In this document: piece after piece, positions 51,544 to 60,186 of the stretch
How positions within the stretch are numbered: position 1 is the first letter of the stretch
How the letters are laid out: the number at the start of each line of letters is the position of its first letter
Assembly (NCBI GenBank): GCA_051647685.1
Contig: JBOFEG010000020.1
Coordinates: 1 to 63,270, forward strand
Reading direction: 5' to 3'
Length of the DNA stretch: 63,270 bases
Source: CALTSX01 sp051647685
GTDB lineage: Bacteria > Chlamydiota > Chlamydiia > Chlamydiales > CALTSX01
Translations under genes and position numbers: made by a program
The notes under the pieces: generated by a model
Told to the model about the DNA's origin: nothing
Seen by the model: only the letters and a program-made list of their open reading frames with translations
Databases searched by the model: none

Positions 51544-52611
51544 ATGCCAAAAAAATCTGTACTTCCAAAATCATTGCTCGAACATACTCCTTGGGAAAAT
51601 ACAGAAACTCCTATTTGGTTAGCTTCTGTATTTATAATTCGTCGAAATCTTTCTAGATACCTATTTCCACAGAAAATGAATGGAAAACAATCAGAAATTA
51701 CGTTAAAAATTCTCAAAGAGACTATTCTTCAATCGCAAATATTGAATAAGCCTATATTTTTTAAAGCTAATACGTTAAATCCTACTGAACGAGAATATCT
51801 CTTAGAGTATTTTCTCCTCAGTGATGAAATACAAAGCCTGCAAGAACAACAAGGTTTCTTTTTAGAAGACTCACGATCCCTTTTCATACAAATTAATCAA
51901 AAAGATCACTTATCCTTCTATTGTATTGATTGTGGAAGTGATTGGAAAAATAGTTGGAAAAAATTATCCAATATGGAATCTACACTGAGCAATCACGTAG
52001 AATTTGCTTATAATCCAAAATTTGGATATTTAACCTCTAACCAACAAGCCTGTGGATCAGCTTTTCAAATCCACACCTATCTTCATATCCCATCTATTAT
52101 TCATAGCAATGCTTTGTCCTCTAGTTTGCAAAATCTTAGAGAACAAGATATCGAGGTAAAGGGAATCTCAGGAAATTTAGAAGAAATAGTTGGCGATCTA
52201 ATTCTTCTACAGAATAGATACACTTTGGGAGTTTCTGAAGAAACCATATTGCATCAAGTCCATACTTTTGCGACAAAATTGATGCAAGCCGAAAGAGAAT
52301 GTAGAGAAAAAATTCTAGAAAAAGAACCTGCTATTATTAAAGATAAAGTGAGTAGAGCTTATGGGTTGTTAAATCATTCCTATCAATTAGAAATTAAAGA
52401 AACTCTTTCGGCTTTGAGTTTACTGAAGCTTGGAATCGATTTGAATTTGATAATTGGCATTACACATCCACAAATTAATGATCTTCTCTTTAAATGCCGA
52501 AGAGCTTATCTAATGGTGGCTGAAGATAGCCACCTTACACAGGAAGAAATTTCTCATAAACGTTCTGAATTATTGCATCAATATTTAAAGAATGTAACCT
52601 TAAAAATTTGA
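51544..52611 (+). CDS. mcsB: McsB-like ATP:guanido phosphotransferase with eroded active site
   Basis: A 355-residue homologue of protein arginine kinase. The fold is recognisable throughout: KDHLSFYCIDCGSDW, VEFAYNPKFGYLTSN, VKGISGNLEEIVGD, NRYTLGVSEETI, and the C-terminal helix LSALSLLKLGIDLNLI. Motifs needed for catalysis in B. subtilis McsB are altered: SRIR (ATP phosphate binding) reads SVFI, NEEDH reads NQKDH so the catalytic Glu is lost, TSCPTN reads TSNQQA so the active-site Cys is displaced, and GEGSEA reads GNLEEI. The protein may be a pseudokinase that still binds McsA or phosphoarginine. The gene is intact and under apparent selection for length. Confidence 0.85.
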   Translation: MPKKSVLPKSLLEHTPWENTETPIWLASVFIIRRNLSRYLFPQKMNGKQSEITLKILKETILQSQILNKPIFFKANTLNPTEREYLLEYFLLSDEIQSLQEQQGFFLEDSRSLFIQINQKDHLSFYCIDCGSDWKNSWKKLSNMESTLSNHVEFAYNPKFGYLTSNQQACGSAFQIHTYLHIPSIIHSNALSSSLQNLREQDIEVKGISGNLEEIVGDLILLQNRYTLGVSEETILHQVHTFATKLMQAERECREKILEKEPAIIKDKVSRAYGLLNHSYQLEIKETLSALSLLKLGIDLNLIIGITHPQINDLLFKCRRAYLMVAEDSHLTQEEISHKRSELLHQYLKNVTLKI

Positions 52612-52690
52612 ATTACTTATAGTAATTTTAGATACTATGAAAAAATCTCATATCGCATAATACTATCTGAATAATGTATTTTGAAATTCT

Positions 52691-54049
52691 ATGACTGACT
52701 CCTCTAAACCAATTATAAAAGCTATCCTTGTAATGGGAGGTAAGGGGCTTAGATTCGGAGCATCAACCCCTAAACAATTTCATCTCCTATCTGGCAAACC
52801 CGTCTATTTATACGCATTGGAAACTCTCCAAGCAAGTTTAGCTTTTTGTAAAATAATTATTGTATGCCCAAAGGATTGGATAGGGAAAGTATCTGAAGAA
52901 ACAGCTAGCTTTGGAGATTCTGTGCAATTAATTGTTGGTGGGTCTACAAGACAGCAATCTTGCTATTTAGGACTACAAGAAGCAAATCCATGTGATTATA
53001 TTCTTATACATGACGCAGTGCGTCCACTACTGACCCACGAGATCATTAATAAAAATATTGATAGTGTGCTGCAATACAAAGCTGTAAATACGATTTGTCC
53101 TGTCTCTGATACTATAGTTCATTTAAATCAAACAACGCGCTTTATACAAAGTATTCCTAATCGATCCTTTTGCTTTCAAGGACAAACGCCACAAACTTTT
53201 GCATATCCTCTAATCTTGAATGCACACAATCACGCTTTACAATGTAACGTAAACAATGCCTCCGATGATTGTCAATTGGTACTCGGCATTGGTCACCCCA
53301 TATATACCGTTAATGGATCTGAACAAAATATTAAAATTACAAATAGAATCGATCTTTATATTGCAGAACATCTCCTAAGAACATACAGACCAATTACAGA
53401 TGTTGACTCTCCTGAAAAATTCTTCGGAAAAACTTTTGTCATCACAGGGGGTACAGGCGGTATTGGAAAAGAAATCTGTAAGTTATTACAACACTATGGT
53501 GCTACAGCAATCCCGATTTCTACTACTTCCCAATATAAAGCTAATTTGCAAAGTGCTAAGGAAGCTAAGCGGATATTTCATCAAATTTATAAAAAATATG
53601 GTCTTATCGACGGATTAATCAATAGTATTGGCTACCTAAAGAAAAGCCATCTAGCTGATTTAAGCGTCGAGGAAATACAAAAAGGAGTTGCAATAAACTT
53701 TTGTAGCGTAATTTACTCTTGTAAATTTGCACAGATTAAAACTGGTGGCCATATCATTAATTTAGCGTCGTCTGCATACTTTCGTGGAAGACGAGAATGC
53801 AGCATTTATTCTGGAAGTAAAGCGGCTATTGTCAACTTTACGCAAGCTCTAGCGGAAGAAATTCCAGATTTATTTATCAATGCTGTGATTCCACAGCGCA
53901 CAAATACATCTCTTCGAAAAAAAAATTTCCCTAGCGATGATCCAGCGGGCTTATTATCCCCTGAACAAGTAGCCTCTTCTACACTTAAGGTTTTGTTACA
54001 AAAAAAAGATACAGGCACTGTCATTGAGATAAAGAAAGATGAGACGTGA
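52691..54049 (+). CDS. Bifunctional IspD/TarI-like cytidylyltransferase fused to a short-chain dehydrogenase
   Basis: A 452-residue two-domain enzyme. Residues about 1-230 are an IspD/TarI-type cytidylyltransferase with all key residues: GLRFG with Arg and PKQF with Lys, LIHDAVRPL, PVSDTI, PNRSF and QNIKIT. Residues about 240-450 are a classical SDR: VITGGTGGIGKEI for NAD(P), INSIGYLKKSH, INLASSAY and SIYSGSKAAI with Y-x-x-x-K. This architecture is known for CDP-ribitol synthesis in Haemophilus capsule loci, where the SDR reduces ribulose-5-phosphate and the other half makes CDP-ribitol. It might also serve as IspD for the MEP pathway. The last codons overlap the acceptor stem of tRNA-Lys on the other strand. 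Confidence 0.85.
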   Translation: MTDSSKPIIKAILVMGGKGLRFGASTPKQFHLLSGKPVYLYALETLQASLAFCKIIIVCPKDWIGKVSEETASFGDSVQLIVGGSTRQQSCYLGLQEANPCDYILIHDAVRPLLTHEIINKNIDSVLQYKAVNTICPVSDTIVHLNQTTRFIQSIPNRSFCFQGQTPQTFAYPLILNAHNHALQCNVNNASDDCQLVLGIGHPIYTVNGSEQNIKITNRIDLYIAEHLLRTYRPITDVDSPEKFFGKTFVITGGTGGIGKEICKLLQHYGATAIPISTTSQYKANLQSAKEAKRIFHQIYKKYGLIDGLINSIGYLKKSHLADLSVEEIQKGVAINFCSVIYSCKFAQIKTGGHIINLASSAYFRGRRECSIYSGSKAAIVNFTQALAEEIPDLFINAVIPQRTNTSLRKKNFPSDDPAGLLSPEQVASSTLKVLLQKKDTGTVIEIKKDET

Positions 54050-54114
54050 TGGATTCGAACCAATCGACCTCCTCCTTAAAAGGGAGGCGCTCTAACCAGC
54101 TGAGCTAACGTCCC
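54040..54114 (-). tRNA. tRNA-Lys (anticodon TTT)
   Basis: Read on the minus strand, it has acceptor arms GGGACGT and ACGTCTC, D arm GCTC-AGCTGGTTA-GAGC, anticodon arm CCTCC-CTTTTAA-GGAGG with anticodon TTT, and T loop TTCGAAT. No CCA is encoded. The T stem is irregular: GATTGG faces CCATC, so one T is unpaired (GATGG would pair perfectly), and the gene is one base longer than expected. This could be a bulge or an indel in the sequence. Its 3' end overlaps the last 10 bases of the IspD-SDR gene. The preceding tRNA-Glu is 18 bases upstream. Confidence 0.9.
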
Positions 54115-54132
54115 AATGACTTAAATAGAATG

Positions 54133-54207
54133 TGACCCCAAGGGGATTCGAACCCCTGTTGCCAGAATGAAAATCTGATGTCCTAGGCCGGGCTAGACGA
54201 TGGGGCC
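54133..54207 (-). tRNA. tRNA-Glu (anticodon TTC)
   Basis: Minus strand: acceptor GGCCCCA with TGGGGTC, anticodon arm TCAGA-TTTTCAT-TCTGG (anticodon TTC), T arm AGGGG-TTCGAAT-CCCCT, discriminator A, no encoded CCA. All stems pair. It lies upstream of tRNA-Lys and downstream of frr on the same strand. Confidence 0.95.
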
Positions 54208-54268
54208 AAAAATTAAAAGCTTAACTTAAACCAAAAAAGCTTATAAAAATCCCGAGTTTTTTTACAGA

Positions 54269-54820
54269 TTAAACTTCTAATACTTCTTTTCCCTTGTTTT
54301 CTGTAAGCTCATCAATTTGTTTACAAAATGAATCTGTTTGTTCTTGCACATGCTTTTCCAACTTTTTTTGTTGATCTTCTGCAAGTAAGCCATCTGCTTT
54401 TTGTTTTTTGATTTCTTTATTGCTCTCCTGTCGGATACTTCGAATTGTGATCTTAGCATCCTCCCCTTTTTGTTTTACTTGTTTAACAACTATCTTGCGT
54501 GTTTCTTCGCTTAGAGGAAGAATCATAATACGAAGAGCATTTCCATGTTGATTAATTTGTAAATTCGGATTTTCTTTCTCAATGGCTTTGCCAATATCTC
54601 CAAGTAAACTTGCATCGTAAGGAGTAATCAACAATTGTCTAGGTTCAGGGATTGTAATTGTAGCGACATCCCGCAGACGCATACGAGAATTGTAAGCTGA
54701 TATAAAAATATCCTCTACCATAGCCGCATTAGCTCTATTCGTTCTAATAATGCTGAGCTCTTTCGCAAAAAAATCTAATGCTGCTGCCATTTTCTTTTTT
54801 GTATCTTCCATGATACTCAT
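54269..54820 (-). CDS. frr: Ribosome recycling factor
   Basis: Releases ribosomes from mRNA after termination together with EF-G. A 183-residue, highly charged two-domain protein with IRTNRANAAMVEDI, the RDVATITIPEPRQLLITPYD segment, the ANPNL-like KENPNLQINQHGNALRI and a long C-terminal helix. Either Met1 or Met4 could be the start. In C. trachomatis the order is rpsB-tsf-pyrH-frr; here pyrH is missing and only 33 bases separate tsf and frr. Confidence 0.95.
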   Translation of the reverse strand: MSIMEDTKKKMAAALDFFAKELSIIRTNRANAAMVEDIFISAYNSRMRLRDVATITIPEPRQLLITPYDASLLGDIGKAIEKENPNLQINQHGNALRIMILPLSEETRKIVVKQVKQKGEDAKITIRSIRQESNKEIKKQKADGLLAEDQQKKLEKHVQEQTDSFCKQIDELTENKGKEVLEV

Positions 54821-54853
54821 TATGTAATACTCAATTTGAAAAAAATATATAAG

Positions 54854-55714
54854 TTATATAGAACTATTTACTTCTTCCCCTAATTGCCATCGAAGAAATT
54901 TTTCTATTTTACAATTAGGATCTGTTTTCTTAATAAATTCTTCTACTGTATAAGCATTGTCTTTAACATATTTTTGCGATAACAAACAATTTGTTTCATA
55001 AAATGCTTTTAGTTTTCCTTCAATAATATTTCGGGTAACATTTTCTGGTTTCCCAGTTGGTATCTGAGCCCGTAGAATTTCTTGTTCCTCATTCAGAACC
55101 GATTTAGGGATCAATTCTTTAGATAAATAGATAGGTGCTTCTGCAACTACATGAACCGCAATTTCTTTAGCGAGATCAGAGCGATTTGCTCCTTGTATAT
55201 CTACAAAAGAAACGATTTTTCCACCCATGTGAGAATACCAACCATAGGAATGAGCTCGATTCTTTTTGTAAAGATAGATACGACGAAGTTGCAAGTTTTC
55301 TCCTAAACTGAGAACAAGTTCTATTCGTCTATCTTCTACTGTTTTTTTTGGATCAGAAATCAAATGAGATTTTTCCAGTTTTGCAATCGAATCAGCGTGA
55401 GATTGTAAGGAAATATTTGCGCATTCTTCTACAAATTTTTGAAATAGATCATTTTTTGCTACAAAATCCGTTTCAGAATTTATTTCGAGGATGACGAGAT
55501 AATCTTCATTTTCTGCACATTGTAACATACCATTTTTAGCAGATCGCCCACTCTTATTTACAGCTGTGGCAGCTCCAATCTTTCGCAAGTGGACTACAGC
55601 AGCCGGGATATCTCCATGAGTAATAACTAAAGCCTCTTGACATTTTTGCATTCCGACTCCAGTGAGTTCGCGCAATTTTTTTACATCAGCAGCAGTTACA
55701 ATAGAGTTACTCAC
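54854..55714 (-). CDS. tsf: Translation elongation factor Ts
   Basis: Nucleotide exchange factor for EF-Tu. The N-terminal UBA-like domain shows VKKLRELTGVGMQKCQEAL, and the core shows ILEINSETDFVAKNDLFQ with the conserved TDFVA motif that contacts EF-Tu. Length 286 is normal for chlamydial EF-Ts. Its ATG overlaps the rpsB stop (ATGA). Confidence 0.96.
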   Translation of the reverse strand: MSNSIVTAADVKKLRELTGVGMQKCQEALVITHGDIPAAVVHLRKIGAATAVNKSGRSAKNGMLQCAENEDYLVILEINSETDFVAKNDLFQKFVEECANISLQSHADSIAKLEKSHLISDPKKTVEDRRIELVLSLGENLQLRRIYLYKKNRAHSYGWYSHMGGKIVSFVDIQGANRSDLAKEIAVHVVAEAPIYLSKELIPKSVLNEEQEILRAQIPTGKPENVTRNIIEGKLKAFYETNCLLSQKYVKDNAYTVEEFIKKTDPNCKIEKFLRWQLGEEVNSSI

Positions 55715-56502
55715 TCGTTATCTCCTTTTTCTTTATCAGTCTCTGTAGTTTCTTCTTTTGCGATTTCGGATGATTCTTGTTGATGTTTTTGTACAAGTCC
55801 TACATTGAGCTCTTTTTTACAAGAACTAATTACAGATGCAAACTCTGCAAGAATTAGTTTAATGCTTTTAAGGGCATCATCGTTACAAGCAACAATGTGA
55901 TCAATCGGATCTGGATCGCAATTCGTATCAACTAATGCGAGAATTGGAATGTCTAGTGCGTTTGCTTCTGCAACAGCAATATGTTCCTTCCCGGGATCAA
56001 CTATTATAATGAGACCAGGAGGTTTACGCATTGCTCGCACACCAGATAAATTTCGATCTAATTTTATCCTATCCTTATTTAATACAGATTGCTCTTTTTT
56101 AGTTAACTCATCTGCCTTTTGAGTGAGTTCCTTTTCAATTCTTTCGAGTCTTTTAACGGATTGTCTTATAGTAGTGAGATTAGTCAACATTCCTCCAAGC
56201 CATCTCTCTGAAACATAAAACTCTCCGCATTGCTCTGCGCATTCTTTAATAACACTTTTAGCTTGTTTTTTTGTTCCTACAAATAGAATGCTCTTTCGGG
56301 AGGAGACTACACTTGTTATGACTTGGATTGCTTGTCGAATCTGCTCCATTGTTTTAGCGAGATCAATCAGATAGATCCCGTTGCGCTCTTCATAGATATA
56401 ACGTCGCATTTTTGGATTCCAACGATTTTTTTGATGGCCAAAATGAGCTCCGCTCTCTAATAATGCGGCGATTGTTACTGTTGTATGTATTGTACTTGTC
56501 AA
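55711..56502 (-). CDS. rpsB: 30S ribosomal protein S2
   Basis: A 263-residue S2 with LLESGAHFGHQKNRWNPKM, YIYEERNGIYLIDL, FVGTKKQA, RWLGGMLTN and DIPILALVDTNCDPDPID in the expected order. The start is TTG at 56502, with AGAGG six bases upstream; no ATG lies between it and the first conserved residues. The C-terminus is a charged Glu/Lys tail. First gene of rpsB-tsf-frr. Confidence 0.95.
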   Translation of the reverse strand: MTSTIHTTVTIAALLESGAHFGHQKNRWNPKMRRYIYEERNGIYLIDLAKTMEQIRQAIQVITSVVSSRKSILFVGTKKQAKSVIKECAEQCGEFYVSERWLGGMLTNLTTIRQSVKRLERIEKELTQKADELTKKEQSVLNKDRIKLDRNLSGVRAMRKPPGLIIIVDPGKEHIAVAEANALDIPILALVDTNCDPDPIDHIVACNDDALKSIKLILAEFASVISSCKKELNVGLVQKHQQESSEIAKEETTETDKEKGDNE

Positions 56503-56523
56503 TTTAAACCTCTAACCTTACAT

Positions 56524-56591
56524 ATCTTTTAAATTAAAAGATGAAAAAATAGCTTCTTCAAAAGGATACCAACTTAAGGTATTTAATACAA
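56524..56591 (-). promoter_or_regulatory. Candidate rpsB promoter and leader palindrome
   Basis: On the minus strand TTGTAT (56591-56586) and TATCCT (56568-56563) are spaced 17 bases apart, giving a leader of about 55 bases. The leader holds a perfect palindrome of nine-base arms around one central base (56524-56542, ATCTTTTAA on one arm). rpsB leaders are autoregulatory in other bacteria; here the hairpin would be AT-only and weak as RNA. The 308-base gap between rpsB and pbp2 holds this region and tRNA-Gly and nothing else I can recognise. Confidence 0.35.
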
Positions 56592-56634
56592 GTGACCCTA
56601 AGAACGTTTTATTGTATATTTTTTTTAAACTAAA

Positions 56635-56705
56635 AGCGCCCGACCAGAGTCGAACTGGCGACCGAAGCTTGGAAGGCTTCTATTTTACCACTAAACTACA
56701 GGCGC
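56635..56705 (-). tRNA. tRNA-Gly (anticodon TCC)
   Basis: Minus strand: acceptor GCGCCTG with CGGGCGC, anticodon arm GAAGC-CTTCCAA-GCTTC (anticodon TCC), T arm CCAG-TTCGACT-CTGG inside a five-pair stem, discriminator T as usual for tRNA-Gly, no encoded CCA. Total 71 bases. A tRNA-Gly next to rpsB is also found in C. trachomatis. Confidence 0.95.
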
Positions 56706-56811
56706 ACTACGTAAAAATAGAAAAATTTACCTCAGATACTTTTTTTTTCCAAGCATAAAAGAGAGTATACTAAGAAGATTATTTGACAAATCTTTTTATT
56801 TATCGCAATTT

Positions 56812-59800
56812 ATGAATATGAAAAAACAGAATGTTACAAAGAAAGCTAATTACATGTTGTATTTTTTTTTGGTCATTATCGTACTGATCGCTATACGAAT
56901 TGGTTACTTACAATGGAAACAATATAATTATTATTTTAATCTTTCTCAAAAACCTCAAAAAAAATCTATTTTAGAACCTGCTCTTCGGGGAATCATTTAT
57001 GATCGATTTTCTATCCCAGTTGCTTTAAATCAACTACAATACAATTTATTTATTTATTACGAACCTATTGCAAAACAAATTCCCCGAATTGCCTGGGAAG
57101 AAGGCTTACAGGGACGTACGAAAATTTTCCCTAGACGAGATTATATTGAATATTTATCCAATGTACTTACAAAAATTACTCATTGTGATCAAGTTAGAAT
57201 AAAAGATTTAATATATAGTAAGGCCAGTATTTTCCCTAATACCCCTATTCTAATACAAGAAAATTTAGATGAGGCTACCTACTATCGCCTTAAGCTCTTG
57301 GAAAAGGATTTTCCAGGTATTCATACTAAAATCCAAGCAAAACGCTTCTATCCATATCATACTATAGGTAGCAATCTACTCGGATACATGGGAAGAATTA
57401 ATGGAAAAGAATATAATCTATTATCTCACGAGCGCCTAGTTTTACAAAATTTTTTATGTGATAGATCCCAACAACTTCCTACCCCTTTGCCAGTCGGAAC
57501 AGAAAGTGTTAGCGATGTACATAGTAGATTGCGAACATTAGAGCGACAGTCCTATTCTATTAATGATTGCGTAGGTAAATCTGGGATAGAAAAACAATTC
57601 GACCAATCTCTAAGAGGAATTTTTGGAAAGCAAGCTTATGAAATCGATGTGAAAGGGAATGTCTTGCGAATCGCTCCAAATTCTTATCCCCCAGTTCCAG
57701 GAAAACACATTAAACTTGCTATTTCTATTGAATTACAAGAGTATGCCGAGAAGCTTCTTGCTATGCACGAGGGTATTCGGGATCAATCCTTTTCCAGTAA
57801 TAAACAACCACCTCCTTGGATAAAAGGAGGTGCAATTGTTGCGATGATTCCGAATAGTGGGGAAGTTGTTGCTATGGCTTCTTATCCTCGATACAACCCA
57901 AATGATTTTATCAATAGAACTCGAAAAATACCAGAGTGGCTTGAAAATGATACTATGATTGAGGACATTTGGAATGGCAACAGATCACTACAAAAAGAAA
58001 TTTATGACCTAAACAAAAATCGATATTCTTACATCTATCAACCGTGTACTTGGTCCTATTTTACGCAATCTATTCTATCTCCAAATAGTCAAATATATAA
58101 AATAGTTAAAAACCTTTCCGATCTAAATGTCGTCCATCAAATTCTTTCTGCATTTTCTCAATTACTTATACTTTCTGGACAAAGCCCCATGGATTTATTG
58201 AATAGTATGTATAAGGAGAATAGTACTTTTTATGTAGATGATACAAATATATATGCCCTAGCCCTTCCAATAATGGTAAAGAAACTACGAGAAACGCTTG
58301 ATCGCTATTTATCCAAAATTCCAAACAATTTAGATAGATTACTCTTCCTAGATATATGTCAATTATGTATCGACCACAACCTATTTTCTCGAGACTTGCT
58401 TGAATTTGTCGGGAATGACTCTTTATCACAATATCGAAAATTAACACAATCTCTTGCAATACTCAGCAAAGAAATACAACGAGATATAAGGCCCTTATTC
58501 TATAAATATGATTTTGCTACATGGCGAGAAAATTCTCTCTCTGATTTTTTAAAAGAAAAACGAGCTTGGGAAAAAGAACACAGGCGATATGCAAAACCCT
58601 ATTTAGATTATCTAACCATAGAAGAACAAAAACTCTTTAAGAATTTTTGGGAAGAGAATCGAACAATTTTTATATCAGCGATTTTTTTTGATCAGAAAGA
58701 CAGCAGTATTCCTAATAACTTGCAAGTATATATTGATTTCCTATCTGAACGATATACGTCTACACGTGATTGTTCTCCTGAATCTGTCCAAGCTTATAGT
58801 TATCTACAAGCCCGACTGAATCAAATTCCTCAAGAAATTGCAATAAAATACTTAAAAACCATGCGTTCTTATAGTGAATTAAACCGTCCACTATTTGGTA
58901 GATATCCGACACTACCTTCATTAGATGGAATTCAATATGAACGACACTTAGCTAAAGCTTTTTATCCTATTGGTGGTTATGGATTCACACGCTCTTTGGC
59001 ATATCAACAAGGATCACCTCTCGGTTCTTTATTTAAAATCGTCACCGGATACGCAAGTCTTTATAATCGATGGACGAATTACCACGTGGAAAATCCAGAT
59101 TTCGAACTGAATCCACTGACACTAATCGACAACCTACAACCAAATATACGGGGGAAAAATGGAATTTTACTCGGCTCATTCTGTTCTGGAGAGCCTATTT
59201 ATCAAATTCATAAAGGTGGAAGAATTCCTCGTAGTAGCCATAAAAATATTGGGAAAGTAGATTTTATTAAAGCTATGGAACAATCGAGCAATATTTATTT
59301 TTCGTTGCTCGCAAGCAATACTCTTGAAGTACCCGACGATTTAATTACCGCCGCAAAAAAATTTGGATTTGGTAGAAAAACAGGATTACTTCTTCCAGGA
59401 GAGGCATCGGGATATCTACCGAGAGATATCCGAGAAAATATTACCTCATTATACTCTCTTGCTATTGGCCAACACTCACTACTTGTCACTCCTCTTCAAG
59501 CAGCCCATATGTTAAACATTGTAGCTAACTGTGGGAAGGCACCCTTCCCACAAATCATACAATCACTACACGGAGAACAAGTGCAGAACTCTACCGAAAT
59601 TTTATCTAAAAAATTGTACTTTCCACTACAATCTGAATTACACCGAATAGGAGTCTCATTTCCTATATTTAGTGGTTTAAGCGAAAAGAAAAAATACTCA
59701 TCTATTGATTTCCATTCAACTGAGATGCAAAATAGAGCTCCTTTCCCAACAAAAATCCATGATTATTTAATGCATAGCTTACAACAAGTAATGATCGGTG

Positions 59801-60144
59801 AAAGAGGATCTGCTAGAGGTTCTGTAATTACCTCTCTGCAAAAACAGATTTTTAATAAACAAATTTATAATAATTTAATCCGACAAGTAGTTGGAAAAAC
59901 CGGGACTGCAGAAATAGTGTACAGACCTACTCTAGATAGAGAGGGATCCGGCATAATATGCAACCACATTTGGTTCGGTGGTATTTCTTTTCCAGATGAA
60001 GAATCTTGCATACATTATGTACATCCCGAACTGATTGTGGTTGTATTTCTGCGTTATGGCGATTACGGAAAGGAAGCCGCTCCTATTGCAGTACAAATGA
60101 TTGACAAATGGAGAGATCTACAAAAACAACATATAAATCATTAG
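56812..60144 (+). CDS. Penicillin-binding protein 2 (class B transpeptidase), chlamydial long form
   Basis: Peptidoglycan transpeptidase of 1110 residues with one N-terminal membrane helix (about 13-32). The dimerisation/pedestal domain shows LRGIIYDR and SGIEKQFDQSLRG. The catalytic motifs are S739-L-F-K742 (GSLFKI), S825-S-N827 and K1029-T-G1031 (VGKTGTAE). About 350 residues of extra helical sequence lie between the pedestal and the first motif, with no recognisable domain. Chlamydial PBP2 proteins are likewise over 1000 residues, against about 630 in E. coli. In C. trachomatis pbpB is separated from tRNA-Gly and rpsB by ompA, which is absent here. Confidence 0.93.
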   Translation: MNMKKQNVTKKANYMLYFFLVIIVLIAIRIGYLQWKQYNYYFNLSQKPQKKSILEPALRGIIYDRFSIPVALNQLQYNLFIYYEPIAKQIPRIAWEEGLQGRTKIFPRRDYIEYLSNVLTKITHCDQVRIKDLIYSKASIFPNTPILIQENLDEATYYRLKLLEKDFPGIHTKIQAKRFYPYHTIGSNLLGYMGRINGKEYNLLSHERLVLQNFLCDRSQQLPTPLPVGTESVSDVHSRLRTLERQSYSINDCVGKSGIEKQFDQSLRGIFGKQAYEIDVKGNVLRIAPNSYPPVPGKHIKLAISIELQEYAEKLLAMHEGIRDQSFSSNKQPPPWIKGGAIVAMIPNSGEVVAMASYPRYNPNDFINRTRKIPEWLENDTMIEDIWNGNRSLQKEIYDLNKNRYSYIYQPCTWSYFTQSILSPNSQIYKIVKNLSDLNVVHQILSAFSQLLILSGQSPMDLLNSMYKENSTFYVDDTNIYALALPIMVKKLRETLDRYLSKIPNNLDRLLFLDICQLCIDHNLFSRDLLEFVGNDSLSQYRKLTQSLAILSKEIQRDIRPLFYKYDFATWRENSLSDFLKEKRAWEKEHRRYAKPYLDYLTIEEQKLFKNFWEENRTIFISAIFFDQKDSSIPNNLQVYIDFLSERYTSTRDCSPESVQAYSYLQARLNQIPQEIAIKYLKTMRSYSELNRPLFGRYPTLPSLDGIQYERHLAKAFYPIGGYGFTRSLAYQQGSPLGSLFKIVTGYASLYNRWTNYHVENPDFELNPLTLIDNLQPNIRGKNGILLGSFCSGEPIYQIHKGGRIPRSSHKNIGKVDFIKAMEQSSNIYFSLLASNTLEVPDDLITAAKKFGFGRKTGLLLPGEASGYLPRDIRENITSLYSLAIGQHSLLVTPLQAAHMLNIVANCGKAPFPQIIQSLHGEQVQNSTEILSKKLYFPLQSELHRIGVSFPIFSGLSEKKKYSSIDFHSTEMQNRAPFPTKIHDYLMHSLQQVMIGERGSARGSVITSLQKQIFNKQIYNNLIRQVVGKTGTAEIVYRPTLDREGSGIICNHIWFGGISFPDEESCIHYVHPELIVVVFLRYGDYGKEAAPIAVQMIDKWRDLQKQHINH

Positions 60145-60186
60145 AAAATTAAACGATAGAAAAAGAGTTTTTGTTATCATTTTATC

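Noticed and set aside
56812..60144. Suspected fusion of two genes because PBP2 is 1110 residues long
   Set aside because: Single transpeptidase with all three motifs; long PBP2 proteins are usual in Chlamydiae.
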